Source: Saccharina japonica (taxonomy: Eukaryota; Sar; Phaeophyceae; Laminariales; Laminariaceae). Taken from it: a stretch of 64,000 nucleotides of DNA. The stretch's first letter is position 1. Each line of letters starts with the position of its first letter. The DNA lies in the NCBI GenBank assembly GCA_008828725.1, contig MEHQ01002976.1:186001-250000 (forward strand), in the 5' to 3' direction. Below, piece after piece: positions 1 to 9,768 of this stretch. The translations under genes and the position numbers were made by a program. Under the pieces are notes generated by a model. That model saw nothing but the letters and a program-made list of their open reading frames with translations, had not been told where the DNA came from and did no database searches.

Positions 1-520
1 TCTCAAAAGGCAGTTGTTGCGCAAATTGATCATCGAATGAAGCGTACACATATTTATCAAAAAGGTGTTTTTTGGAGAGTTCGTTGACCGAAATAAGCGT
101 GCACATATTTCCCAAAAACCAGTTTTCGGGGCGATTGTTCACCGAATTCAGCGTACACATATTTATCAAAATACAGTTTTGGGGAGAGTGTTCACCGAAT
201 TAAGCGTACACGTATTTATCAAAAGACGTTTTTTGGGGAGATTGTTCACCGAATTAAGCGTACACATATTTATCAAAAGGCAGTTTTTGGGGTGATTGTT
301 CGTCGAATTAAACGTACACATATTTCTCAAAAGGCAGTTTTGGGGTGATTGTTCTTCGAATTAAGCGCGCACATGCTTCTCAGAAGGCAGTTTTGGGGTG
401 ATTGATAATCGAATTAAGCGTATACTTCAGTATACAACATATTTATCTATAGTCAGTTTTTTGGGGTGATTGTTCATCAAAGTTGGCGTACGCATACTGA
501 TCAGAGTCAGTTTTTAGGGT
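1..520. repeat. 54-bp minisatellite, about 9 units
   Basis: A unit of about 54 bp recurs about nine times with 10-25% divergence. Each unit has a GCGTACACATATTTATCAAA block followed by a G-rich TTTTTGGGGTGATTGTTC block and the word CGAATTAA. The array begins before the window. Short open frames here are made of the repeat itself and are not taken as genes. Confidence 0.9.
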
Positions 521-1120
521 TCTGTACGCCCGTGGCACAGTACCCGGGGTACGGGTATACTGAAAAAATAACGGGTGCGGGTACAGATACAGGTACAGCA
601 TTCGGGTACATACCGGGAACTTGGGGGAGTTCTGTATGACTTCCATACCCGTAACTGGAACTTCTGTGAGTGCTGTAAGACTTCTGTACCCTTACCCGGA
701 ACTCCTGTAAGCAAGGTTGTGTTCATTAGGGTACATACCCGGGGTACTCTCCCGGGTATCACTGGTACCGGTACTGTAAGTTATGTACGACATTCATACC
801 CGTACCCGGAAGTTCTACAAGTGCTGTATGCCCGTGGCACAATACCCGGGGTACGAGTATGCAACTTAAAAAATATCCGGGTGCGGGTACGAGTACGGGG
901 TACGGGTACGGGTACGGGTATGGGTACGGGTACGGGTACGGGTACGGGCACGAGTACGAGTACGGGTACGGGTGCGGGTACGGGTACGGGTACGGGTACG
1001 GGTACAACGTTCGTGTACCTGCCGGGAGCTTCTGCGAGTTCTGTAAGGCTTCCATACGCGTACCTGGAACTTCTGTAAGTTCTGTAAGACTTCTATATAC
1101 CCGTAGCCGGAATCCACAAA
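521..1120. repeat. duplicated ~300-bp unit rich in GGTACCCG words
   Basis: The stretch from about 521 recurs from about 823: both copies hold GCCCGTGGCACARTACCCGG followed by a (G)GGTAC-rich stretch, then a TGGAACTTCTGTRAGT block. The blocks CCATACCCGTA and TTCTGTAAG recur several more times, so this is a degenerate higher-order repeat. Composition resembles the GGGTACCC-bearing elements at 48.3 and 52.5 kb. Confidence 0.8.
878..1005. repeat. (GGGTAC)n microsatellite
   Basis: About 20 near-perfect GGGTAC hexamers. All six frames stay open, giving low-complexity frames such as Tyr-Gly or Arg-Thr repeats, which are artefacts. Confidence 0.95.
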
Positions 1121-1574
1121 ACCTACAGAACAACAACGTTCATCTTGGATATAACATGTACACCCCTATGTTTGTACACCCTGTATGGTTCTCACTACTG
1201 AAATATGCCCCCCCCCTTCAACCCCTTAAGAAACCGTCTCCGGTTTTTGGGGACACAGTACTTGTATTTAGTGTGGGATACATTTTTTCAGTTATTAATG
1301 GGTTATTGCTATGCCACCACTTACGTTGACTGATGACAGGAAATACACCTCAAAAACAGCAGCAAGAAATACGTATACAGTAAGTAGCACGACCTGTACA
1401 GCCGTGCAGCCGGCAAGTGGTTCGCCGGTTAGTTTCCGCCCTCCTACCGGCCTTGCTTTTTTTCTGAGCTTTACGTTAAACAAATCCTTTGAGAGCTCCC
1501 GACTCCTTTTTTTGGGGGGGGGAGGGGACAAAATTACTTGAAATTAGTGTAGGATTGCTTGCCGTAGTGAAAGG
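1121..1574. other. unassigned intergenic sequence
   Basis: No gene, tRNA or recognisable repeat was seen here apart from short C and G runs near 1206 and 1516. Confidence 0.5.
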
Positions 1575-2284
1575 GTGAAGGCGTGATGCAAAAATTTATT
1601 TCCGATGCGTGCTACGGTATAGGCATTGCAATTAGGGGGTAGCATTTTTTTCTTCCTTCTGAGGCAAATACTATTAATAACATTTCTGACTGATGGGGGA
1701 TTTTTTTAACTGAGGCTGCCCTTCATAAGGCATGCCTTACTGAAAATCGTTTGTTTTTTACAAGACATGAGGCGCAATGCAAACCACTTTTGCCAACGCG
1801 TGCTATGGTAGGGGTTGCTCTGCAATTAGGGGGTAACATTTTTTTGCTTTCTGAGGCAAATACTTTTTTTTCTGACAGACAAGGGATTTGTTCAACTGAG
1901 GCTGCCCTATATAAGGCATGCCTTACTGAAAATCGTTCGATTTTTAACAAGATATAAAGCGCAATGCAAACCTGTTGGTTATATATATATAGCATAGTCC
2001 AGTGGCCTACTCAGTCACTACTATTAATAGTACGGGGTGAGGGGAGTGCCCCGGGGATCGATGCAGCACGGTGAAACGTATCGAACCCCAAATAGTATAT
2101 TTGGTTGGTTATACGACATAGTCCGCTGGTCTACCAGGTCACGTGACTAAGGTAGGCCAGTGGACTATGCTATATACCCAACAAAACAACTTACCGAGGC
2201 GTGCTACGGAAGGGGTCGCACGACAATTTGGGGGTAGCATTTTGTTTTGCCTTCTGAGGCAAATACTTGATATTTCTGACTGAT
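1575..2284. repeat. ~190-bp tandem repeat, three copies, third split by an insertion
   Basis: Copies begin near 1575, 1769 and 1957. They share GGCGCAATGCAAACC, GCGTGCTACGG, ATTAGGGGGTAGCATTTTT, CTTCTGAGGCAAATACT and CATAAGGCATGCCTTACTG. The third copy is interrupted at 1973-2183 by an inverted-repeat element and resumes at about 2184. A degenerate fourth piece lies at 2845-2950. The CGTGCTACGG word resembles the end of the 250-bp MITE family described at 3711. Confidence 0.8.
1973..2183. mobile_element. 211-bp inverted-repeat (MITE-like) insertion
   Basis: The ends are inverted copies over about 46 bp: left TGTTGGTTATATATATATAG then CATAGTCCAGTGGCCTAC and CAGTCAC; right is the reverse complement with few changes. 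A partial third copy of the end (GTTGGTTATACGACATAGTC) lies inside at about 2104, so the core is itself rearranged. It splits a tandem repeat unit cleanly, which supports insertion. No coding capacity. Confidence 0.8.
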
Positions 2285-2317
2285 TTATTTTTTACGGTGG
2301 TAATATATACCTGGTAT

Positions 2318-2371
2318 AGGTATTTGTGGTGTACCGTAGGTCCTATTTACTATGCCCCCCCGTAATAATAT
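2318..2371 (+). mobile_element. partial 105-bp MITE (family D)
   Basis: The right half of the D family: CCGTAGGTCCTATTTACTAT followed by a C run and CGTAATA. See 37970 for a complete copy. Confidence 0.7.
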
Positions 2372-2375
2372 ACCA

Positions 2376-2448
2376 TTCTGTCCGGAAATATAAGCAACAA
2401 TTTTATTGAATATTAATGTATAAAAGTTTCTTATATTTCGGGACAAAG
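2376..2448. mobile_element. 73-bp miniature inverted-repeat element (family G)
   Basis: Left end TCTGTCCGGAAATATAAG and right end CTTATATTTCGGGACAAAG are reverse complements over 18-19 bp with an AT-rich centre. Two more copies occur at 10250 (inside another repeat) and 46068. Confidence 0.75.
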
Positions 2449-2743
2449 TTGTACGCTCAACTGAGAAACTACCCAACAAGTCATACCTGGTATGCCTTAT
2501 CGATTTCGTTTTGTCAATATTTTTCGAAAAATACCGTACGTAGGCCATGTAAAAAAGGGGTCGCCCATGGCGTTAAGTTAGGCGTACAGTTTTTCTTGAC
2601 TGTTTTGTTTTTGGGGGTGATATCACAGAGCTCCTATACTGAAATCAAGATAATCAAGTGCCCACCCTCGACAAATTGCAGGTGACCGTCCTTACGAATG
2701 GCAATTAGGGATTATGTTAGATGACTGGATGAGGCATAGCAGA

Positions 2744-2814
2744 GTATTGCCATCCAAATAATACGAAAACGGACCAGTTCCCTATCCTGAGGTAATTACC
2801 GGCCTTCCAAGCCT
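2744..2814. repeat. dispersed repeat, pair with 4858-4926
   Basis: Shares ATACCATCCAARTAATACGA-type sequence, ACGGACCARTT, CCTATMCTGAGGTAATTACC and GGCCTTCCA with 4858-4926 in the same orientation. Ends are not defined. Confidence 0.7.
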
Positions 2815-3071
2815 ACCAGGTATACTATTACGTATATACATGGTAGCCTTTTTTTTGCCTTCTGGGGCAAATACTTAATATTTCTGACCCACTATTAGTA
2901 TACCAATTCTCAACTGAGGAATTGCCCTAAATAAAGCGTGCCTTATCTTTTTTTTTTACAATACGCAGGGAAGGAGACTTTGGTTGGATGGCATTGAATT
3001 GGTGGTACAGTTTTCGACGAATTGTGTCATTTTTTTTTTTTTTTTCCCGTTCTGAATAAGATAACGATCAG

Positions 3072-3370
3072 GCGTAAATCTGCCCGCTCAGGCGAACTTC
3101 TCAGACGTGCCCGCATAAACTTGTGCTGTTTCTAATGAGGTAGGGTTTTGTCACGAAGCTGCTAGGCATTCGTTCCCGACGGTGAGCTTATTTTTGGCTT
3201 CGGCTAACGGCGACCACAACCCCGACCCGGAACTCTAACCCTAACCCTAACCCTAACCCGACCGAGAGGCATGCCTGGTTGGTGTGCCACCTGGTCTTTG
3301 TGCTTGGAAAGGCTCTATTTTCCGTGCGGGCACATCTAAGCAAGTTCGCCTGCGCGGGCAGATACTACGC
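3072..3370. mobile_element. telomere-repeat-bearing MITE, family Tel1, copy 1
   Basis: A 299-bp element with ~45-bp terminal inverted repeats: the left end reads ATCTGCCCGCTCAGGCGAAC..GTGCCCGC and the right end is its near reverse complement. Near the middle, at 3234-3259, lie four copies of the telomere-type unit CCCTAA. A second copy in the opposite orientation lies at 42654-42978 and also keeps the array, so the array travelled with the element. No reading frame for a transposase. Confidence 0.85.
3234..3259 (-). repeat. interstitial telomere-type array (CCCTAA)4
   Basis: Perfect CCCTAA units inside the inverted-repeat element at 3072-3370. G-rich strand is the minus strand. Confidence 0.95.
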
Positions 3371-3558
3371 GATTTTTGTGATTTTTGTGATTTTTGTGTT
3401 TTGTGTTTTTCTTTTTTCCATTCTGAGTAAAACAACGCCCTCTGCACATTATCGGAAGGGAAATAATGGAATAATATTGTTTGGACATCATAGACCTCGT
3501 ACTCGTACGAGACCATGGGAGTGGTCGCAGATACGGCTAAGCGTGCATTTACTTGTCT

Positions 3559-3655
3559 TTAACCCTTTTAGGACTGCAGTTCCGTTTTGGGGACAAACCA
3601 GTCTAATTCTAAGTATTTTGTCCCCAAAACGGGACTCCAGTCCTGTAAGAGTTAA
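3559..3655. mobile_element. piggyBac-like 97-bp MITE (family I), copy 1
   Basis: Bounded by TTAA on both sides. Ends are inverted: TTAACCCTTTTAGGACTGCA then TTCCGTTTTGGGGACAAA; the other end has TTTGTCCCCAAAACGGGACT then CCAGTCCTGTAAGAGTTAA. TTAA target duplication plus a CCCTTT-type terminus is what the piggyBac superfamily uses; assignment rests only on that. Confidence 0.75.
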
Positions 3656-3710
3656 AGCTGTTTTCGGGTGACTTACTATTGGTACGTACAATTACTTTCT
3701 ATGACGGGGG

Positions 3711-3955
3711 ACGCGTGCTACGGTAGAGGTAGCACTTTTTGGCTGAATCGTTTTCTGAACGATCGGGCTCCTTAATCATAATTCGGCGGACTTTCATTTT
3801 TGTGACGAATTTTTTTCAGAATATACATTGGTCATGAGATTTCGCATCCGGCAGCACATTTATTTTCCTCCAAAACATTTTTCTCGGTGAGGTATGACGC
3901 TCCTTAAGTGAGGAGCTCAGAAAAAAACATGGTGCAATCTATCGTAGCATGCGTC
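3711..3955. mobile_element. 250-bp MITE (family A), copy 1
   Basis: Family A is the commonest element in the window. The left end is ACGCGTGCTACGGTAGAGG followed by TAGCAC, then TTGGCTGAA..CGATCGGGCTCCTTAA; the right end has TTAAGTGAGGAGCTCAGAAA, then ATGGTGCA..CTATCGTAGCATGCGT. It interrupts the outer edge of a D element: CGGGGG(AC) stands on both sides, a 6-8 bp target duplication. The superfamily is not settled (hAT or Mutator would fit). No transposase frame. Confidence 0.85.
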
Positions 3956-4060
3956 GGGGGACCATATAGTAAATAGGATATAATAGCAAAAATAGATACA
4001 TATGCAAATATATAGGTTAGGGTGTGTACCGTAGGTTCTATTCACTATGGCCCCCCGTAC
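3956..4060 (+). mobile_element. 105-bp MITE (family D)
   Basis: CGGGGGACCATATAGTAAAT at the left and its inverted form at the right, CTATTCACTATGGCCCCCCG. The family A element at 3711 sits in its left end. Confidence 0.75.
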
Positions 4061-4131
4061 TATTACTGTAGTATGGAGTTCCACAAGCGAGAAGCCTTAC
4101 GCATTAACGTTCGGTGTCCCCCTACTCTCTC

Positions 4132-4262
4132 CGTCTACTCTGCTTACTGCATCACAATGTAGCACATACCTCTGCTGCGTCGTCGCTTTTGTGGTCGCGA
4201 AGCTTATGTTTCTCTAGGATGAAGGATTGATGCGGACGGACACTGGGTGGAATTTTACGATA
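4132..4262 (+). repeat. degenerate AC-tailed repeat (family F)
   Basis: Matches parts of family F in order: TCTGCTTACTGCATCACAAT, TTTTGTGGTCGC, TTTCTCTAGGATGAAGGAT, CGGACGGACACTGGGTGG. The AC tail is missing. The full family is described at 43478. Confidence 0.55.
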
Positions 4263-4581
4263 AAAAGGTGGAAGATTAACGGGGGGTCAGGTCGGGTCAA
4301 CATGCTCAAGCCTCCGGAGTAGTATATATATAGTAGCAGGGGCTGATACTTTCGAGGGGGCATGGAGTGAATTGATACACGACACCAGGCGGAACGTGGA
4401 AGTGTGGAGGGCTTAAGCTTTAGTTTTACCCATCCGCCGGAGACAAAAAAATGACAAAAAATAACAAAAAATAACAGAAACGGCCACTGCATGATTCGGG
4501 GATGCTCCGAATTGATGCCCGGGTTTCAATGTAACGAAGGAGGCGCACGGCACTGGTGCAACATGACCCTATTTACACCCG

Positions 4582-4606
4582 TACTGCTGCCCCCCCCCCC
4601 CCCCCT
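4582..4606. repeat. homopolymer C run
   Basis: An uninterrupted run of about 20 C in plus-strand orientation, one of many C/G runs in this DNA. Confidence 0.95.
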
Positions 4607-4639
4607 GGCTATTTCGTAGACGGTCGATAATGTGGTAAG

Positions 4640-4715
4640 ACTGGGCGCCATCTGTGGCAAGACTGGGTGAGACGCAGAGTATCTCTATCCCCTTGCAGGT
4701 TTGTCTATTAAGCAT
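4640..4715. repeat. dispersed repeat, pair with 7327-7402
   Basis: Both copies read AAGACTGGGTGAGACGCAGA or close, then GAGTATC and CTTGCAGGTTTGTCTATTAA followed by GCATC. Function unknown. Confidence 0.7.
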
Positions 4716-4857
4716 CCTTGGGGTTACTCACTTTCACGAACGTACGTAGAATCAAGCGTAGAAGAGAAACAGCTTGTGTTATTCCCAAAGCCGTGATGAC
4801 ATCTGGCTCCGGGAGAGCTTCAAGTATGGCCCTCCCGATCTTGAAAATACCCCGAAT

Positions 4858-4926
4858 ACGAATACCATCCAAGTAATACGAGAACGGACCAATTACCTAT
4901 ACTGAGGTAATTACCGGCCTTCCAGC
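4858..4926. repeat. dispersed repeat, pair with 2744-2814
   Basis: Second copy of the repeat described at 2744. Ends in ATTACCGGCCTTCCA. Confidence 0.7.
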
Positions 4927-4999
4927 TCATACCATTACAATGACACCAAAAATTACCATTTTTTTCCCGTAGTACAGTACGTGACAGATGTTGGGAATC

Positions 5000-5150
5000 T
5001 CTTATGTTTGGCCAGACTGGATTTCTTATGTAAGACTGGGTGTGTTCCACACTATTTTCAGTACAAAGAGGTCGCATTCTTAGTCCCCCCCCTAAACTCT
5101 CAGTCTCAAAATCTCAGTCTCAAAGTTCTTAATTGTCAGATTCTGTACGC
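5000..5150. repeat. dispersed repeat (family L), diverged copy
   Basis: Shares GGGTGTGTTYYACACTATTT followed by TCAGTACAAARAGG with 35020-35070 and, inverted, with 40760-40800. The 3' part holds three CTCAGTCTCAAA words. Confidence 0.6.
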
Positions 5151-5473
5151 AGGCCGGGTCCCCCAATGGGGTTTTTGAGTGGCCAAAGCCCGGGAGTTCG
5201 ATGGCCTGGAGGCGATTTTTATGAGGAGGTCTTTTAACGGTTTCGTTTTTATCATTATTGGTTGCCCTGAGTTCTGTCTACACTGTGTGGTAAGAGTGTC
5301 ATGTGAAAACGGGGGGGGGGGGTGTGGGGGCAAGGGTGGACTCGCCCTATGTGCAGGACTGGTCGGCTCAAAGCTTTGTGCAGGGTGCGATTTTTAGTTG
5401 TAGAAAACGCCTCCGAAACACATGGCGGAGCCGCGTGACTGTCCCTGCCGACCTCAAGCCCCTCAAAGGGCAG

Positions 5474-5510
5474 GGGCTAGGGTTAGGGTTAGCGTTAGCG
5501 TTAGGGTTGG
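5474..5510 (+). repeat. degenerate interstitial telomere-type array
   Basis: Reads as about five TTAGGG or TTAGCG units directly after a small hairpin formed by CCCCTCAAAGGGCAGGGGC. This is the third sequence context in the window with a telomere-type array. Confidence 0.85.
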
Positions 5511-6390
5511 TCTCGGCCGACGTGTGTAAAGTTGAAATTGACCACACACGTCCTGCACAAACTTTTTTTGTGCCGGGTCCTCCTGCACATATAGGGCGCG
5601 CCGCAAGGCCGCGGAGTTCCTCTCGGTGGAAGCCTGAGGGTGTGCGCGGTCCAGTGTATAGAGTGTGTGGCAACGGGGTGTATCGCCGGTAATAGTCCGA
5701 GCCGTCGCCTATTCATACAATGGTTGAGGGAAGTGTGTTCGACGTTCGTCTCTCGAAGCGCCTTCCAAAGTAGATTTTGCAAATATATTGGAGCCGATTC
5801 GCCCAGTTATATCGGAGCAATTTGGATCGGAGTCGGAACGAGGCAAAATCGGGGCGATGTTTTTTTTCGATTTTGTTTTTTGCCGCCGTGCAGACCGCAC
5901 AGCACACAGCATGCAGCAGGGCAGCACGGCACCGGTTATAACGTTTTTAATATTGGATTTAGTATAGCTTCTTACCCCCCACCCGGCTTGGCTTATACTT
6001 CGAAGTATATGATTTAGTTTAGAATAATTTCTATGTGGGAATTATTTTATTTGTTTGGCCTCCTATGTCCTACGTACCTGGTTGATATAGGAGTTAGTAT
6101 ATACCTTTTTTTTATTGGGCAATAGTATGGGCTCGTACCTCCGACCTGGATTATATAGGGTTCAGTATGGGCGTGACAGCAGACCCGATATATCGGACAC
6201 CGGCCACGCCTGAAAACCGATGATTTTAAATATCGGGAAAAATCTATGATTCACAAAAGCCCATTTCTAAGTCTTGCTACGTACAGGCAGTATTTTACGT
6301 AGTACAACGTATGTTATCCTTACACGAGCCGAGATTTGTATTCCAGCGTGACTGTCGCCAAGGATGACAAGCCTACTGCCGACCTATTAC
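5511..6390. other. unassigned intergenic sequence
   Basis: Open frames of up to 125 codons exist on both strands but overlap each other, have no similarity I recognise and no convincing splice sites. No repeat with another copy in the window was identified. Confidence 0.4.
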
Positions 6391-6892
6391 TGTTACGGAG
6401 GACCGTAGCCGGTCGCCCCGGTGGGCTAGCAGGTAACCACGAAGCCTGTTAGCGTCGAGATCGCGAGTTCGAGCCCCGCCGAGTGCATGCTCGTAGGGAC
6501 TTTTTCTTGCAAAAAATATCTTGAATAGCGGAAAGCGCGAGAGCGTGAGTTAGCACTACTCGTTGAAAATAGACGAGCGTTGGGAAGGCTGAACCCTCTG
6601 CGCGATAAAAATCAAGGCAAGAACCGTAGTAGGGGAGGAGGGAGAGGAGCCTACTTTGTGACCCCGGATTTGAGTTACGACTAGGGAGGAAGGAAGACGG
6701 AAGTGCGAAGACAATAAATGGGATGGAAAAAAAAAGTGAATAGGACCAACGGTCAATAAACCTATATATTTCCCTAGTTTTACTAACAATATTTGGTCCT
6801 ATTTATAGGGGACATACGGTGCATACAAAAACCTATATATTTCCCTATTTTTACTAACGACATTTTGTCCTGTTTACTATGGTCCTCCGCAA
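6391..6892. mobile_element. family D MITE split by a SINE
   Basis: TTACGGAGGACCGTAG at 6393 is a D left end; the rest of D resumes after the SINE, from about 6738 to 6892, ending GTTTACTATGGTCCTCCG. The resumed part holds two D-like cores in tandem (TTTCCCTAKTTTTACTAAC occurs twice), so a second D copy or a partial duplication is present. Confidence 0.7.
6409..6737 (+). mobile_element. tRNA-derived SINE (family E), full-length copy
   Basis: About 330 bp. The head is tRNA-like: CCGGTCGCCCCGGTGG, an A-box-like GGGCTAGCAGGT and a B box GAGTTCGAGCC 40 bp later. The body has GAGTGCATGCTCGTAGGGAC, GGAAAGCGCGAGAGCGTGAG, CCCTCTGCGCGATAAAAA and GGATTTGAGTTACGACTA, and the 3' end runs AATAAATGGGATGGAAAAAA. 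At least nine more copies lie in the window, on both strands. SINEs are transcribed by RNA polymerase III and mobilised by a partner LINE; no LINE was recognised here. Confidence 0.85.
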
Positions 6893-7002
6893 TACAAGTC
6901 AAAGGTTATTTGCTGCCATTTTTTTTCTGTTTTGGCGGCTTTTTGCCGCTCAATGCTCGTTTTCGTTGATTGAATGTTCCCCGGTGACTTATATACATTA
7001 GT

Positions 7003-7180
7003 TGTCTTTTTAACCAAAGGCACTAACTAAGCACCTATTGACCTTTAACCCTATATAACTTATAACATATAATTCCTAACCTAGCCCTAAGCCAATGGTT
7101 GGTGGAGTGGTTACCTTCCCACGGGTTTCCCACGGGGCAGGCATTCATCATAAACTAAATAGTATAGTGTCAATCGTCGA
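7003..7180. repeat. dispersed repeat (family V), pair with 8288-8470
   Basis: Both copies share AAGGCAMTAACTAASCACCT, AATGGTTGGTGGWGTGGTTA and a pair of short palindromic CCCACGGG words in the same order. Ends not defined. Confidence 0.7.
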
Positions 7181-7326
7181 TGTTTTCGTTGTTTTGCCAT
7201 CGCTTCGAAAGGGAACCTGAAGCATCTTCCGTTTTTCGGGTCGGGAGAGACGTGGGAGACCTACGAGACGCAGTTCGAAGAGGCGCTGACATGGTTGGAG
7301 GTGAGAGACCGCGCCAGCCAAGACAT

Positions 7327-7402
7327 TATGACACCCGTGTCATAGGACTGGGTTAGACACAGAGAGCAGAGTATCCCTTGCAGGTTTGTCTATTAAGCAT
7401 CG
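7327..7402. repeat. dispersed repeat, pair with 4640-4715
   Basis: Second copy of the GACTGGGTTAGACACAGAG / TTGCAGGTTTGTCTATTAA repeat. A D element follows immediately. Confidence 0.7.
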
Positions 7403-7486
7403 AAATATTGGTAGTAAAAATAGGTGCATATATAGGTTTTTGTGCGCACCGTACGAGGTCCTATTTACTATGGTCCTTCGAAATAG
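7401..7486 (+). mobile_element. family D MITE, 5'-shortened
   Basis: TTGGTAGTAAAAATAGGTGC and CGAGGTCCTATTTACTATGG are D core and right end. Confidence 0.75.
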
Positions 7487-7540
7487 TAGCATAGGAAGCT
7501 AACCACTATAGACCACCGGGGCTAACCTACATAAATCTAT

Positions 7541-7775
7541 CCTGCATGAAGTCATATAAAACCCGTACAGTAGTACGCGCGATCGGAGCATCACACACAG
7601 CTTGCAAATACGAGGTACGTACTGTAGTTCCGACGAAACCGCCGACCTCACAGGTGCTGCTGTATGTGTGTTTAGTTTTCCTCGATACGAATTGGCAATG
7701 TGAGTAGTTTGGACCAAATCCTCGATTCACAGGTGCTGTGTGCGTCTCTTAGTTTCTTCAATCATAGTTGCCAAT
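7541..7775 (+). repeat. dispersed repeat (family C) with tail duplicated
   Basis: Family C: ATATAAAACCCGTA, CGCGCGATCGGAGCATCACA, CACAGCTTGCAAATA, then CCGACGAAACC..CTCACAG. The last ~75 bp recur once (CCTCGATTCACAGGTGCTG at about 7720). Other copies: 9038, 11338 (inverted), 14680 (inverted) and 48185. Confidence 0.7.
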
Positions 7776-7859
7776 GTGTTTGCTCAAGTGTCGGGCACCG
7801 ACCTAACGGGAAAGCCTGGAAGGCGCGGTAGAGGTCCACAAAAAAAAACTGTCAGTAGT

Positions 7860-8285
7860 GTATGTACCTCCACAACATGCGAAGCCGCGGCGAAGAATTC
7901 ATGTTGATATTTTGACACCCCAGAGGATGCGCTCACGAGGCGATCACCTTTCGCGTTGTTATCTGACCCTTTTGGGAATTGTCGAGGACTGGGGAGCGGG
8001 GGGGGGTAGGGGACGTACTCATGTGTTGCTTGCCTTAGCCATTCGACCGTTGATCACGCATCCTTTTCCAGGCAGAGCATGAGACGGAGGAGGGGTGTCC
8101 TCAAGTCGTGCACGGCCGTAGTCGTATGACCATAGACCCTTGCATCCCTACAATGCCGGGACGGAGGGTTGTTGCTTGCTTTAGCCAATTTGACTGTTGA
8201 CCACGCATCCTTTTCGTGACGGAGCATGAGACGTGTGGGGGGGGGGGGGGCGTCGAAGTAATAAAATGAGGGTGACCTATACGAT
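7860..8285 (+). repeat. family H fragments around G-rich tracts, duplicated
   Basis: The family H start (GTCGTGCACGGCCGTAGTCG then TATGACCATAGACCCT and CTACAATGCCGGGACGGAG) lies at 8105-8163. On either side is a duplicated block, TTGCTTGCYTTAGCCAWTT followed by GACCACGCATCCTTTT and GGAGCATGAGACG, ending in G runs. Confidence 0.65.
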
Positions 8286-8287
8286 AC

Positions 8288-8470
8288 GTCAAATTATCTT
8301 TCCAACCAAGGCAATAACTAACCACCTATTATATTGGACCTTAAACCCTTATGTAACATATAACCCCTAAGCTAACCTAAACCTAAGGCAATGGTTGGTG
8401 GTGTGGTTAACTTCCCTCGGGCTGCCCACGGGCAGACTTTCTTAAAAAAATAATATTAGGTCAGTCGTCG
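8288..8470. repeat. dispersed repeat (family V), copy 2
   Basis: Second copy of the repeat described at 7003. Confidence 0.7.
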
Positions 8471-8499
8471 GAAAATCATGAATACAGTATCGGCCACAG

Positions 8500-8501
<2 letters not shown>

Positions 8502-8534
<33 letters not shown>

Positions 8535-8535
8535 C
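8502..8535. repeat. (CAG)n microsatellite
   Basis: About eleven CAG/CAA triplets. Confidence 0.9.
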
Positions 8536-8573
8536 CAAGCTGCTGGGGGAAAAAAATGTAAATGTCGTACGTG

Positions 8574-8905
8574 CAGCGTCTTGGACATATCATCGATTTC
8601 CGCTCCATTATGTAGAATCTTCCAGAGCAGATGGATTCCTGTCCTGTATGATATGTTTGGTCTAACGCATGTTGCCGGGTGGAAGAGCCGTATAACCCGC
8701 ATCATCTACGTGGGCCCAGGCCTTTTGGTTTTGATCTGTACAGCACAGATCCTGCACAACCTCTCATACCGGCAGGTCATAATCTAGATGATCTGTACTG
8801 TACAGATAGATAGATCGGGATCTGTCCAACCTATATGGATAGGTGCACCGCTGTAACCGTTTTTTTGTCAGACGGTTGATGAGACCGCGATGACTCCTTG
8901 TTAGG
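8574..8905. repeat. dispersed repeat (family U), pair with 32395-32700
   Basis: Shares ATCCTGCACAACCTCTCATA, GGCAGGT, TGATATGTTTGGT/TGATCTAGTTTATG and GTTGATGAGRCCGC with 32395-32700; a fragment is at 18620. Rich in GATCTGTACAG-type palindromes. No frame. Confidence 0.65.
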
Positions 8906-9037
8906 GGTCGCTGTATACCTTGACCCGCAACGGGTTTACTCTAACCTTTTCACTTTATACAGGCAGTAGTTAGCACCCGTTTAAGGGTCTCCACATATTA
9001 TTAGCAGCGTCGGCGTTGGAGGTCCCTTACATACCGA

Positions 9038-9215
9038 CGACGTGCGATCGAAGCATCACCACACACAGCTTGCAAATATATACCGCTTGGTCGTCATATT
9101 GATGTACAAACGGTCCTTGTATCCTCGCCCAGAGTGGTATAATATATATATATATATATATAGACGAGTTTTCGACGAAACCCTCGATCTCACAGCTGTC
9201 TTTTTTACTTTTTTT
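9038..9215 (+). repeat. dispersed repeat (family C), with (TA)n
   Basis: GTGCGATCGAAGCATCACCA, CACAGCTTGCAAATATATA and TTTTCGACGAAACCCTCGAT then CTCACAGCTGT follow family C order; a (TA)10 run at 9143-9163 has grown inside. Confidence 0.7.
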
Positions 9216-9328
9216 TTTTTTTTCGTAAACGTACCGACGTTCCTTCATCAGAGTTGCTACGTAAATCACCCCCCTACAAATGAATAGTGGGAAAACACAC
9301 GATACGCGGAGATTTGAGGTCCCTTGTA

Positions 9329-9581
9329 GACACGTGCTACGGTAGAGGTAGCACATTTTGGCTGAATCGTTTTCCGAACGATCGGGCTCCTTAACCCAAA
9401 TTCGTCGTTTTTTTCATTTTTGTGACGAATAATGTTTCAGAGTATACTTCGGGCATGATATTTCGCAGCCGGCAGCACTTTTATTTTCCTCCAAATTTTT
9501 TTTTTTCGGTTAGGTGTGTGTGACGCTCCTTAAGTGAGGAGCTCTGAAAAAACATGGTGCACCTCTATCGTAGCATGCATC
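9329..9581 (+). mobile_element. family A MITE, complete copy
   Basis: ACACGTGCTACGGTAGAGG at the left and CACCTCTATCGTAGCATGC at the right, with the standard interior (CGAACGATCGGGCTCCTTAA, CTTAAGTGAGGAGCTC). Confidence 0.85.
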
Positions 9582-9616
9582 TAATATGCCGCCTTCCCTT
9601 ACCGCGAGAGGTCCCC

Positions 9617-9721
9617 TATTACGGACGACCATAGTAAACACTAGTAAACAGGACCAAACATTGTTAGTAAAATAAGTTGAAAAAATATAGATGTTTGTGT
9701 ATAGCGTAGGTCCTATTTACT

Positions 9722-9725
<4 letters not shown>
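9617..9725 (+). mobile_element. family D MITE with TTG microsatellite at its end
   Basis: ATTACGGACGACCATAGTAA at the left; GTAGGTCCTATTTACTATTG at the right, where the terminal bases are replaced by a TTG array. Confidence 0.8.

Positions 9726-9768
<43 letters not shown>
9723..9768. repeat. (TTG)15 microsatellite
   Basis: Perfect TTG triplets grown from the right end of the D element. Confidence 0.95.

Noticed and set aside
1-520. Possible CRISPR-like array
   Set aside because: Units are degenerate and continuous without unique spacers, and the DNA is eukaryotic. The same holds for 12740-13440.
575-1329. Long Thr-Gly, Tyr-Gly and Arg-Thr open frames on both strands
   Set aside because: Produced by the GGGTAC hexamer array; no splice sites or complex sequence.
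5303-5692. 129-codon frame near the degenerate telomere array
   Set aside because: Includes the GGGGTT-like runs and the TTAGGG array; minus-strand frames overlap it; no domain seen.
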